A model generated the notes under the pieces. It was not told the origin of the DNA, did no database searches, and saw only the letters and a program-made list of their open reading frames with translations. A stretch of DNA of 64,000 nucleotides from Halomonas alkalicola (GTDB lineage Bacteria; Pseudomonadota; Gammaproteobacteria; Pseudomonadales; Halomonadaceae). The stretch is from positions 868,001 through 932,000 of the forward strand of contig NZ_CP131913.1 of assembly GCF_030704205.1 (NCBI RefSeq), written 5' to 3'. Position numbers and translations under genes: made by a program. The stretch's first letter is position 1; each line of letters begins with the position of its first letter. This document shows positions 8,387 through 16,226 of this stretch, piece by piece.

Positions 8387-8409
8387 GCCCGGGAGCCAGG
8401 CTCCCGGGC
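8387..8409 (-). terminator. Intercistronic hairpin between tctC and tctB
   Basis: The arms GCCCGGGAGCC (8387-8397) and GGCTCCCGGGC (8399-8409) are perfectly complementary; sterically the inner pairs open to a five-base loop. It lies in the 98-base gap between the binding-protein gene and the permease genes and could reduce read-through or protect the 3' end of the tctC message. Confidence 0.6.
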
Positions 8410-8436
8410 AAGCGGTGAGACAGAGGGGTGGAGGGG

Positions 8437-9438
8437 TCAGCCGCCGAGCAGGCCGAGGTCACCGAGGATGGTGCTGAACTGCTCCTTCTGCTCGTCCAGG
8501 AAGTCGCCGAACTCCTCGCTGTTCTGGTAGGCATTGATCCAGCCCAGCTGGTCGCGGGCCGCTTCCCAGCCGTCGGTCTCGAGCATCTCGGCGAACAGCG
8601 CCTCGTAGTAGGCCACCGCCTCCTCGGGCATGTCCGGGGTGCCCATCACGCCGCGCCAGATGTCGAAGGTGTAGTCGATCCCCTGCTCCTGATAGGTGGG
8701 GATATCCGCCAGCACGCCGCCCAGCCGCTCGGGAGAAGAGACACCGAGGGGGCGCAGGCCGCTGCCCTCGCCGAGCTGGCCGGAGGCCTCGCCCGCACCG
8801 GTGATCACCGCCGCCACGTGACCGCCCATCAGGTTGGTCATCGCCTCGCCGCCGCCGGAGAAGGGAATGTAGTTGACGCTGGCGGCATCCAGGCCGGCCG
8901 CGGCGGCCACCCCGGCCATGGAGATATGGTCCATGGAGCCCGGCGCGCTGCCACCGCCGATGCTCAGGCTGGGGTTCTCGGCGATCGCCTCGAAGAGCTC
9001 GTTGAGGTCCTCGTAGGGCGAGTCGGCCTTGACCAGGATGATGGAGTAGTCGGTGATCAGCCGCGCGACGGGGGTGAAGTCGGTGTGGTCATAGCGCGAG
9101 GTGCCGGCCAGGGGCACCAGGATGATCGGCGGACTGGTGGCAAAGAGCTTGTGGGGGTTGCCGGTGTCGCGGGCGATCTGCGCCCAGGCCACGGCGCCGC
9201 CGCCGCCCGGCACATTGATGGCGCCGAAGCTGCGCTCGGCCAGCCCCTCCTCCTGGATCACCCGCGAGACGGTGCGTACCAGGGTATCCCAGCCGCCACC
9301 GGGATTGGCCGGAGCGATGAATTCGATGGAGCGTGTCGGGGTCCAGTCGTCGGCCGGGGCGGCGCCGGCCAGGCCGGTCAGCGCGGCCAGCGGCAGTACG
9401 ATGGCGGTGAGACCCCTGGCAGTGAACGTGGCGGTCAT
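8437..9438 (-). CDS. tctC: Tripartite tricarboxylate transporter substrate-binding protein TctC
   Basis: Periplasmic solute receptor of the TTT (Bug-type) family, 333 residues. A Sec signal peptide covers about 1-27 (ALTGLAGAAPA). The family fingerprint follows: IEFIAPANPGGGWDTLVRTV at ~38-57 and the VPGGGGAVAWAQIA loop at ~76-89 that contacts the carboxylate. It is the first gene of tctCBA and lies below the two-component genes on the same strand. Ligand identity is not readable from the sequence. Confidence 0.93.
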   Translation of the reverse strand: MTATFTARGLTAIVLPLAALTGLAGAAPADDWTPTRSIEFIAPANPGGGWDTLVRTVSRVIQEEGLAERSFGAINVPGGGGAVAWAQIARDTGNPHKLFATSPPIILVPLAGTSRYDHTDFTPVARLITDYSIILVKADSPYEDLNELFEAIAENPSLSIGGGSAPGSMDHISMAGVAAAAGLDAASVNYIPFSGGGEAMTNLMGGHVAAVITGAGEASGQLGEGSGLRPLGVSSPERLGGVLADIPTYQEQGIDYTFDIWRGVMGTPDMPEEAVAYYEALFAEMLETDGWEAARDQLGWINAYQNSEEFGDFLDEQKEQFSTILGDLGLLGG

Positions 9439-9508
9439 GGCGATTTCCTCTAGGCGGGTTCGTTATTATGGAACTACGGAGCGAACGTTAGAGGAGCGGC
9501 GCCAGGGA

Positions 9509-9522
9509 TCACAACCTTGTGA
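9509..9522. promoter_or_regulatory. Palindromic candidate operator upstream of tctC
   Basis: TCACAACCTTGTGA is a perfect 14-bp dyad 71 bases above the tctC start. Two further TTGTG/TTGTG-like half-sites follow within 40 bases on the plus strand (near 9544-9560), and a CATAAT -10-like hexamer lies between the dyad and tctC on the minus strand without a clear -35. This is the layout of an activator-dependent promoter; the adjacent response regulator is the natural candidate. Confidence 0.4.
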
Positions 9523-9584
9523 ACATAATGAAGAAAAAGTGCGTTGTGGGCATTGTGTCCATTCTGCTCACGGCGGCGAGCCCC

Positions 9585-10346
9585 TCACCCCTCCTCGCAC
9601 CAGGGAGTGGCGTCCCCCACCAGGCGATAGCGACGCTCCGGCCTGCCCACATCACCATAGCCCAGCTCGGCCTCCATCACCTGCACCGATACCAGAAACT
9701 CCAGGTAGCGCCGCGCCGTGGAGCGGCTCGCGCCCATCGCCCTGGCCACCTGCATGGCCGCCAGCGGCGCCCTCGCCTCCTCCAGGGCGGCCACCACCGC
9801 GCGCAGGGTCAGCCGGTCGATGCCCTTGGGCAACTGCCGCCGCGACCCGCCCGCCTCGGGCTGCACCCGCGCCAGCACCCGGTCGAGTTCCTCCTGGTTC
9901 ATCTCGCCACGGGCCGCCTGGGCCGCCCGCTCGCGGCGAAAGCGCGCCAGCATCTGGGCCATGCGCGAGGCCTCGGCGGGCTTGATCAGGTAGTCGAAGA
10001 CGCCGCCGCGCAGCGCCTCGCCGATGGTCTTCACCTCCCGGGCGGCGGTGACCATGACCACGTCGACATGGCGGTGGTCGCGGCGCAGCAGCCAGAGCAG
10101 CTCGAGCCCCTCGACATCGGGCAGATAGGCGTCGAGCAGCACCAGATCCACCGCCTCCCCGACGTCGGTGAGCAGAGTGCGGGCCTCCGCCCCGGAGCGC
10201 GCCATCCCCACCACCCGGAAGCCCTCGCTCTGCTCGATGAAGGCGCGGTGGATCTCGGCGATGCGAAAGTCGTCCTCGATGATCAGGACGCCATGGCCCT
10301 GATGATCGAGGTCCTGGCCCTGGGCCGACTGGGGGTCGTTCGACAT
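9585..10346 (-). CDS. CitB/DcuR-family response regulator
   Basis: Transcription factor of 253 residues. The receiver domain spans about 19-135 with acidic residues E24-D25-D26, phospho-acceptor D72 (LLDAYLP), T100 and K122. The C-terminal part (~180-245) carries a helix-turn-helix, VARAMGASRSTARRYLEFL, typical of the CitB/DpiA/DcuR group rather than the OmpR-type TctD. ATG at 10344-10346 is preceded by GGAGGAG. It is 44 bases below the sensor kinase gene and 146 bases above tctC, so control of tctCBA is likely. Confidence 0.9.
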   Translation of the reverse strand: MSNDPQSAQGQDLDHQGHGVLIIEDDFRIAEIHRAFIEQSEGFRVVGMARSGAEARTLLTDVGEAVDLVLLDAYLPDVEGLELLWLLRRDHRHVDVVMVTAAREVKTIGEALRGGVFDYLIKPAEASRMAQMLARFRRERAAQAARGEMNQEELDRVLARVQPEAGGSRRQLPKGIDRLTLRAVVAALEEARAPLAAMQVARAMGASRSTARRYLEFLVSVQVMEAELGYGDVGRPERRYRLVGDATPWCEEG

Positions 10347-10390
10347 CTCTCCTCCTCTGACGGTGGTGGCGGTTGGGTGCCGGGGCTCGC

Positions 10391-12094
10391 TCAGGCCGTG
10401 GCCGGGTCGCGGCACAGCGAACGGTCCAGCACCACCGTGAAGCAGGCCCCGCCCAGCTCGCTCTCCTCCAGGGTGATGGCGCCGCCGTGCTCGGCGCACA
10501 GGCGAGCGACCAGGGCCAGGCCGATGCCGCGGTGGCGGCCGGGCTTGGTGGAGTAGCCCTCCTCGAAGATGCGCGCCACCTGGGCGGACGGCACACCGGG
10601 GCCGTTGTCCTCCACCTCGATCAGCAGCTGCTCGCCCAGGTCGGTGAAGAAGAGCCTGACCCGCGGCAGCTCGCCACGGTCTCCATCGCCATCCGGGCCG
10701 GCGCCCTGCCGGGCGGCATCGCAGGCGTTGTCGATGAGATTGCCCAGCACCGTCATCAGCACCTCCTGGCCGGCGGCGGTCATCGGCAGCGAGAAGGAGC
10801 TCTGGTCGTCGATCTCCAGCACCACGCCGATCTCGCGGGCCCGGGTCAGCTTGCCGAGCAGGGTGCCGCTGATCACCGGGTCGGCCACGTGGCCCATCAG
10901 GAAGCTCATCTGCGCCTGCGCCCGCTCGCTCTCCTGGTGGATCAGCGCCAGGGCCTCCTGGATGCGATCGAGCTGCAGCAGCCCGGAGAGGGTGTAGAGC
11001 TTGTTGGAGAACTCGTGGGCCTGGGCACGCAGCATGTCCACGTCGCGGCTGGCGGCGGTCAGGGCATCGGAGAGCTCGACGATCTCGCGGCGGCTGCGGA
11101 AGGTGGCCACGGCCCCCTCGATCTCGCCGGCGTGGCGCACCGGCACCCGATTGACCACCACCGGGTGGTCGCCGAGCCACATCTGCTGGTCGAACTGCCG
11201 CTCGCCGCGCTCGAGCACCTCCAGCAGCCGCGAGTTGGGCACCAGCTCCTGGATCGGCCGCCCCAGCACCTCCCGGGCCTCGGGCAGCCCCAGGAAGCGC
11301 CGCGCCTGCTGGTTGACCAGGGTGATCTCGCCCTCGCGGTTGACGGCGAGGATCCCCTCGTGGATCGACTGCAGGATCGCCTCCTTCTCCATGGCGAGCC
11401 GGGCGATCTCGTGGGGCTCGAGGCCCAGGATCACCCGCTTGAGGTGGTGGGAGAGCCCGTAGGCGCCGGCGAAGCCCAGGGCGATCATGGCCGCCACCAG
11501 CCACCAGCCGAGGCTGGTGTGTCCCCCCACGTCCAGGGCCACCCGGTCGAGCATGAAGCCCACCGAAATGATGCCGATGATGTTGCCCTCGGCGTCGAAC
11601 ACAGGGGTCTTGCCGCGCATCGCCTCGCCCAGCGAGCCCTCGGCCTCGGAGACGTAGGACTCGCCGCCGATCAGCGCCCGGTCGTTGTCGCCCCCGACCA
11701 TGGGCAGGCCGATGCGGTCCGGCAGCGGGTGGGAGTAGCGGATGCCCTCGGCGTTGCCCACCACCACATAGCGGGCCCCGGTGTCGCGGCGGATACGCTC
11801 GGCGATGGGCTGGATGGTGACACTGGGGTCGGGCTCATCGAAGGCCGCGACCAGCTCGGGAATGGCGGCCACGCTCTGGGCCACCGCCAGGGCACGCTGG
11901 CCCATCTGGTCGCTGATGATCTCGGCCTTGCGGTGATTGAGGTAGGCGCCCTGGGCCAGCAGCATGGCGGCGAGCAGCACCCCCACCAGCAGCATCACCT
12001 GCAGGCGGAAGCTGCGCATCAGGTGGTGGCGCCGCGGGCGCTGGTGGCGCAGTCGCCTCACCTCGGCGAGGGCATCATTGGGACGAGCCGTCAT
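10391..12094 (-). CDS. CitA/DcuS-family sensor histidine kinase
   Basis: Membrane sensor kinase of 567 residues. Membrane segments at about 31-50 and 196-216 flank a periplasmic PAS domain whose RYSHPLPDRIG motif (119-129) is the carboxylate-binding signature of CitA/DcuS proteins. A cytoplasmic PAS domain (~235-335) is followed by the phospho-acceptor H360 in AHEFSNKLYTLSGLLQL and a GHKL ATPase domain with N box (NLIDNACDA) and DNGPG. It phosphorylates the downstream response regulator. The ligand is probably citrate or a related acid. The ATG at 12094 is used; an internal ATG at residue 26 is possible. Confidence 0.92.
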   Translation of the reverse strand: MTARPNDALAEVRRLRHQRPRRHHLMRSFRLQVMLLVGVLLAAMLLAQGAYLNHRKAEIISDQMGQRALAVAQSVAAIPELVAAFDEPDPSVTIQPIAERIRRDTGARYVVVGNAEGIRYSHPLPDRIGLPMVGGDNDRALIGGESYVSEAEGSLGEAMRGKTPVFDAEGNIIGIISVGFMLDRVALDVGGHTSLGWWLVAAMIALGFAGAYGLSHHLKRVILGLEPHEIARLAMEKEAILQSIHEGILAVNREGEITLVNQQARRFLGLPEAREVLGRPIQELVPNSRLLEVLERGERQFDQQMWLGDHPVVVNRVPVRHAGEIEGAVATFRSRREIVELSDALTAASRDVDMLRAQAHEFSNKLYTLSGLLQLDRIQEALALIHQESERAQAQMSFLMGHVADPVISGTLLGKLTRAREIGVVLEIDDQSSFSLPMTAAGQEVLMTVLGNLIDNACDAARQGAGPDGDGDRGELPRVRLFFTDLGEQLLIEVEDNGPGVPSAQVARIFEEGYSTKPGRHRGIGLALVARLCAEHGGAITLEESELGGACFTVVLDRSLCRDPATA

Positions 12095-12167
12095 GATGGG
12101 CTCCCGACGATCGTGGAGCCCTCATTGTCGCACGCGACGACCACGCCGTCGCCGGCAGCGCCCCGCC

Positions 12168-12995
12168 TCAGCCGCGGCTACCGGTCTCCCAGCCACCGGC
12201 CCCGGCATGCGCGGGGTCGAACCAGGCCAGGGTGCCGTGCAGCCCGACCACTCCACCGACGATGATCAGGGTGGGTGGCCGGGGCGACGCCTGGGCCAGT
12301 CGCGCCGGCAGGTCGGCGAGGGTCGCGCGATGCACCCGCTGGCGCGCCGTGGTGCCCTGCTCGATCAGGGCCGCCGGGGTGGTCTCGGGGAGGCCATGGG
12401 CCACCAGCTGACGGCAGATCTCGGGCAGGCCATGCAGGCCCATGTAGAAGACCAGGGTCTGGCCGGGGCTGGCCAGGGCTGGCCAGTCCAGCTCGGCGCT
12501 GCCGTTCTTCAGGTGGCCGGTGATGAAGCGCACCGACTGGGCGTGGTCGCGATGGGTCAGCGGGATGCCGGCATAGGCGGCACACCCCGAAGCGGCGGTG
12601 ATGCCGGGAACGACCTCCACCGGGATGCCTGCCGCCGCCAGGGTCTCGAGCTCCTCGCCGCCACGCCCGAAGATGAAGGGATCGCCCCCCTTCAATCTCA
12701 GGACACGTTTCCCCGCCCTCGCCCACTCCACCAGCGCCTGGTTGATGCCCTCCTGGGGGACGCTGTGGTTCGAGCGCGCCTTGCCCACGTAGAGGCGCTC
12801 GGCCGCCGGGTTGGCCAGGGCCAGGATCTCCGCCCCGACCAGTCGATCGTGCAGGACCACCTCGGCCTGCCGGAGGCGGCGCAGCGCCTTCAGCGTCAGC
12901 AGCTCCGGGTCGCCGGGGCCTGCCCCCACCAGGCAGACGCTGCCCGGCGCGAAGGCGGTGCCTGGGGGCTCGTGGGGAGACGGGCTCTGCTGCAT
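12168..12995 (-). CDS. cobA: Uroporphyrinogen-III C-methyltransferase
   Basis: S-adenosylmethionine-dependent enzyme (275 residues) that methylates uroporphyrinogen III at C2 and C7 to give precorrin-2, the branch point to siroheme and cobalamin. Seen are [19 protein letters not shown] near residue 22, [15 protein letters not shown] near 100-115 and [20 protein letters not shown] near 130-150, all SUMT signatures. It is a stand-alone enzyme without the CysG dehydrogenase/ferrochelatase part. Upstream lies a leader that can fold over the ribosome site. Supply of siroheme for nitrite or sulfite reduction is likely. Confidence 0.94.
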   Translation of the reverse strand: MQQSPSPHEPPGTAFAPGSVCLVGAGPGDPELLTLKALRRLRQAEVVLHDRLVGAEILALANPAAERLYVGKARSNHSVPQEGINQALVEWARAGKRVLRLKGGDPFIFGRGGEELETLAAAGIPVEVVPGITAASGCAAYAGIPLTHRDHAQSVRFITGHLKNGSAELDWPALASPGQTLVFYMGLHGLPEICRQLVAHGLPETTPAALIEQGTTARQRVHRATLADLPARLAQASPRPPTLIIVGGVVGLHGTLAWFDPAHAGAGGWETGSRG

Positions 12996-12999
12996 ATTC

Positions 13000-13043
13000 C
13001 ATTACCTCGGACAATCTATTTGTTGATATTCCGAAAGGTAATG
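13000..13043 (-). promoter_or_regulatory. Potential stem-loop over the cobA ribosome site
   Basis: In the cobA leader CATTACCT (13036-13043, minus sense) pairs with AGGTAATG (13000-13007), with an inner CGG/CCG extension after a two-base bulge. The right arm contains the GAGG that would serve as ribosome site for the ATG at 12995. Whether it regulates is unknown. Confidence 0.35.
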
Positions 13044-13110
13044 ATTTTGCCACGCGCCTGCCACTCTCCATCCGCACCGAGCTTATAACCTTTTCCACCG
13101 CCCGAAACGT

Positions 13111-13138
13111 CATCGCCCCCGACGAGGCGGGGGCGATG
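13111..13138 (-). terminator. Terminator after the NSS transporter gene
   Basis: Stem 13111-13121 with 13128-13138 (CATCGCCCCCG, 11 bp, loop ACGAGG) lies 20 bases below the transporter stop. On the minus strand it is followed by acgtttcggg, a short T stretch. Confidence 0.7.
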
Positions 13139-13157
13139 GGCGGGTGGCGAGAGGGGC

Positions 13158-14618
13158 TCAGCCCTGGAGGGTGCGACGCAGCCTGGGACAGGCGAGCTCA
13201 CCGATCAGGGTGATCACGACCAACGTCGCCAGCAGCCAGGGCCAGTGCAGGCCGAACTCGATGCGGGCCACGCCCAGGGCGTCGGCGAAGATCACCAGAA
13301 TGCCCAGCGGGGCCAGGTAGCGCACGGCGAAGAGCCACAGCGCATGGGCCCGCGGCGAGAGCCCGAGTTCGTCACGCAGGATCTCGCTCTTGAGCACGAA
13401 ACCGGCCAGCAGCACCAGGCCGAGCCCACCCAGCGGCATCATCCAGCGCGCGGTCAGGTAGTCGAGCCAGTCGAAGACGTTGCGCCCGGCCAGGGTCCAG
13501 TCGGCGCCCAGGTTGAAGGAGAGCATCGCCAGGGTGCTCACCACCCACAGCACGATGCCGGTGCCCCAGGCCGCGGCGCGGCGCGAGATCCCCTTGTTGT
13601 CGGTCAGCCAGGAGACGGTGGCCTCCACCATGGAGATCGACGAGGTGAGCGCCGCCATGGAGAGCATCACGAAGAAGAGGATGCCGAACAGGGTGCCCAG
13701 CGGCATTGCCTGGAAGGCCAGCGGCAGGCTCATGAAGATCAGCCCCGGCCCCTCCGCCGGGCTCATGCCGTTGGCGAAGATGATCGGGAAGATCGCCAGC
13801 CCCGCCATCAGCGCAACCAAGGTATCGGCGGCGGCCACGGTCAGGGTGGTGCGGGCGATGGAGGCCCGGGCCGGCAGGTAGCTGCCGTAGGTGAGGATGG
13901 CACCGGAGGCCAGCGACAGGGTGAAGAAGGCATGGCCCAGGGCCGCCAGCATCCCCTCGCTCGACAGGCTGCCGGCGTTGAAGGAGAACAGGAAGCGCCA
14001 CGCCTCGCCGAAGCCGCCGGAGAACACGCCGTAGCCGATCAGAATCGCCAGCATCACCACCATGCCGGGCATCATCCAGCTGACGCTGCGCTCGATGCCG
14101 GCCTGCACCCCCTTGCCGACGATCAGCATGGTAGCCACCACCACCAGGGTGCTCCAGAAGCCGAGGTTCAGCGGGTTCTCGTTGTTGGCGACGAAGATCC
14201 CCACCATGTCGTCGGCGCCGGCCCCGGCGAAGACACCGGTCAGCATCTTCCACAGGTAGGCGAAGGACCAGCCTGCCACTACCGCATAGAAGGAGAGGAT
14301 CATGAAGCCGCAGAGCATCGCCATCCAGCCCAGCAGCGACCAGGCAGAGGCGCGGCCGGACTCGTTGACGACCCGCCGCACGGCGTCGATGGGGCTGCCG
14401 CGGCCGCGACGCCCGAAGGCGATCTCGGTCATCATCACCGGGATGCCCACTGCCAGGATGCAGGCCAGGTAGACCAGTACGAAGGCGCCGCCGCCGTACT
14501 CGCCGGTGATGTAGGGAAATTTCCAGATGTTGCCGAGACCCACCGCGGAACCGGTGGCCGCCAGCACGAAGCCCCAGCGGCCGAGCCACTGGGCACGAGG
14601 TTGTGCGTTCGTCGTCAT
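13158..14618 (-). CDS. NSS-family sodium-dependent transporter
   Basis: Inner-membrane Na+-coupled symporter of 486 residues with about 12 membrane segments (SNF/NSS family, LeuT fold). The diagnostic GSAVGLGNIWKFPYITGEYGG at ~23-43 (cited here as family signature; the GLGNIWKFPY core is the sodium site) is intact, as is the internal SLASGAILTYGSY segment near 245. Substrates in this family are amino acids. It is 144 bases below hppD on the same strand and near the phh genes, so an aromatic amino acid is a reasonable guess, but nothing in the sequence proves it. Confidence 0.88.
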   Translation of the reverse strand: MTTNAQPRAQWLGRWGFVLAATGSAVGLGNIWKFPYITGEYGGGAFVLVYLACILAVGIPVMMTEIAFGRRGRGSPIDAVRRVVNESGRASAWSLLGWMAMLCGFMILSFYAVVAGWSFAYLWKMLTGVFAGAGADDMVGIFVANNENPLNLGFWSTLVVVATMLIVGKGVQAGIERSVSWMMPGMVVMLAILIGYGVFSGGFGEAWRFLFSFNAGSLSSEGMLAALGHAFFTLSLASGAILTYGSYLPARASIARTTLTVAAADTLVALMAGLAIFPIIFANGMSPAEGPGLIFMSLPLAFQAMPLGTLFGILFFVMLSMAALTSSISMVEATVSWLTDNKGISRRAAAWGTGIVLWVVSTLAMLSFNLGADWTLAGRNVFDWLDYLTARWMMPLGGLGLVLLAGFVLKSEILRDELGLSPRAHALWLFAVRYLAPLGILVIFADALGVARIEFGLHWPWLLATLVVITLIGELACPRLRRTLQG

Positions 14619-14762
14619 GTTACACCAGGGGAATCACGTTGCTTTTATGGTTGGACACCACAATACCAGGCCGTTCTGGCCCGGCATTGTGATGGATATT
14701 GCCGTGATTTGGCAGCCTGCCATGGCGTTATTCTTCTTCGCTCCGGCAGGGGGCGCCGCGGC

Positions 14763-15866
14763 TCACTCGGCCTTGAGCACGCCGCGACGGATCTGGTCTT
14801 CCTCGATGGATTCGAAGAGCGCCTTGAAGTTGCCCTCGCCGAAGCCGTCGTTGCCCTTGCGCTGGATGATCTCGAAGAAGATCGGACCGATCACCGTGTC
14901 GGTGAAGATCTGCAGCAGCACGCCCTCGTCCGGACCGCCGTCCACCAGCAGGCTGAGCTCGCGCAGGGCGCCCAGGTCCTCCTGGTGGTTGGGCACCCGC
15001 GCGTCGAGCTTCTCGTAGTAGGTGTCCGGCGTGGTCAGGAAGGTCACCCCGTTGGCCTTGAGCGCGCGCACCGTGGCGTAGATGTCATCGGTGGCCATGG
15101 CCAGGTGCTGGATGCCCTCGCCGTTGTACTCGCGCAGGAATTCGGCGATCTGGGAGGTGTCGTCCGCCGACTCGTTGATCGGGATGTGCATCTTGCCGCA
15201 GGGGGCGGTCATGGCCCGGGAATGCAGCCCGGTCATCTTGCCCTCGATGTCGAAGTAGCGGATCTCGCGGAAGTTGGCGATGCGGGTGTAGAAGTCGGCC
15301 CACACATCCATCTGGCCACGCGCGACGTTATGGGTCAGGTGGTCGAGCACCTTGAGACCCACGCTGCCATCGGTGGCGCTGCGACCGGGGATCGGCTCGA
15401 AGTCGATCTCATAGATGGTGCGCCCCGCCTCGTTGACCCGGTGGTCGACGAAATAGAGCAGCGAGCCACCGATGCCCCTGACGGCCGGGATGCCGACCTC
15501 GCCGGGGCCGACCGGGTTCTCCACCGCCTCGGCGCCGTTGGCCAGGGCATGCTCAAAGGCCTGGCGGGTGTCGGAGACCCGCCAGGCCATGGCGCAGGCG
15601 CTGGGGCCGTGGAGGCGCGCAAACTCGGCGGCATGGCTTGCTGGCTCCGCGTTGAGCACGAAGTTGACGCCCTCCTGCTGGAACAGGAAGACCTGCTTGG
15701 AACGGTGGCGACGGGTCTCGGTGAAGCCCAGCTGGCCGAAGAGCTGGCGCAGCGCCTCGATGCCGGAAGCGTCGGGGGCCGTGAATTCGACGAACTCGAA
15801 GCCGTCGGTGCCGATGGGGTTGCCCTTGGCGGTGGGCGTCAGGGGCTCTCGGGCGGGTGCGTTCAT
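14763..15866 (-). CDS. hppD: 4-Hydroxyphenylpyruvate dioxygenase
   Basis: Non-haem Fe(II) dioxygenase of 367 residues that converts 4-hydroxyphenylpyruvate to homogentisate, the second step of tyrosine breakdown. Two glyoxalase-fold halves are present; iron ligands are H176 (LDHLTHN), H254 (GIQHLA) and E332 (FFEIIQR), and the conserved C-terminal GFGEGNFKALFESIE lid (341-355) is intact. The aminotransferase that would feed it is at 22260-23447. A TyrR/PhhR-like box is found 222 bp upstream of the start, in the gap shared with cfa. No homogentisate dioxygenase gene is in the window. Confidence 0.96.
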   Translation of the reverse strand: MNAPAREPLTPTAKGNPIGTDGFEFVEFTAPDASGIEALRQLFGQLGFTETRRHRSKQVFLFQQEGVNFVLNAEPASHAAEFARLHGPSACAMAWRVSDTRQAFEHALANGAEAVENPVGPGEVGIPAVRGIGGSLLYFVDHRVNEAGRTIYEIDFEPIPGRSATDGSVGLKVLDHLTHNVARGQMDVWADFYTRIANFREIRYFDIEGKMTGLHSRAMTAPCGKMHIPINESADDTSQIAEFLREYNGEGIQHLAMATDDIYATVRALKANGVTFLTTPDTYYEKLDARVPNHQEDLGALRELSLLVDGGPDEGVLLQIFTDTVIGPIFFEIIQRKGNDGFGEGNFKALFESIEEDQIRRGVLKAE

Positions 15867-16226
15867 GGCGGGTCTCCAGGGGGTGTTGTTGTCAGGCGCC
15901 CGGCCATGCCGGGTCGCCTCGGTTGTCGAGACCCAGCCTAGAGGGGGACGAGGCGTCGTGATACGCCCCCGCCGGGCCCGGTCGGGGCCCGGTCGCCTGC
16001 CCCGCGGCCGCCAGTCGTAAGGATTTCGTTACAGGCACACCTGCCAGCACCGTCCGGCCTCCCGGGCGGCAGGAATTCCTGACAGGGCGTCACGAAATCT
16101 TGACACCCACGACGGAACCCACCGGGTCACGGCGACTGGGCTATGCTCCTTTTCAAGGGTTTGCGCCGCACCACATCCGGGTGCGCCAGCCCGGGAACAC
16201 CGACTCGGCTGGATCAGGAGGACTCC
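15867..16226. promoter_or_regulatory. Divergent hppD/cfa control region
   Basis: This 360-base gap separates hppD (minus) and cfa (plus). It contains a TyrR/PhhR-like box at 16088-16105, reading TGTCAAGATTTCGTGACG on the minus strand, a possible hppD -10 TAGGCT (minus, 15935-15940) with no good -35, and on the plus strand CTATGCT at 16141-16147, resembling the extended -10 of sigma-S promoters, as expected for cfa. Several GC palindromes lie at 15958-16000. No sigma-54 -24/-12 pair was found. Confidence 0.45.

Noticed and set aside
15955..16005. GC palindromes (GGGCCCGG type) in the hppD-cfa gap considered as a terminator or repeat element
   Set aside because: They lie upstream of both divergent genes where no transcript ends, and no second copy was seen in the window.
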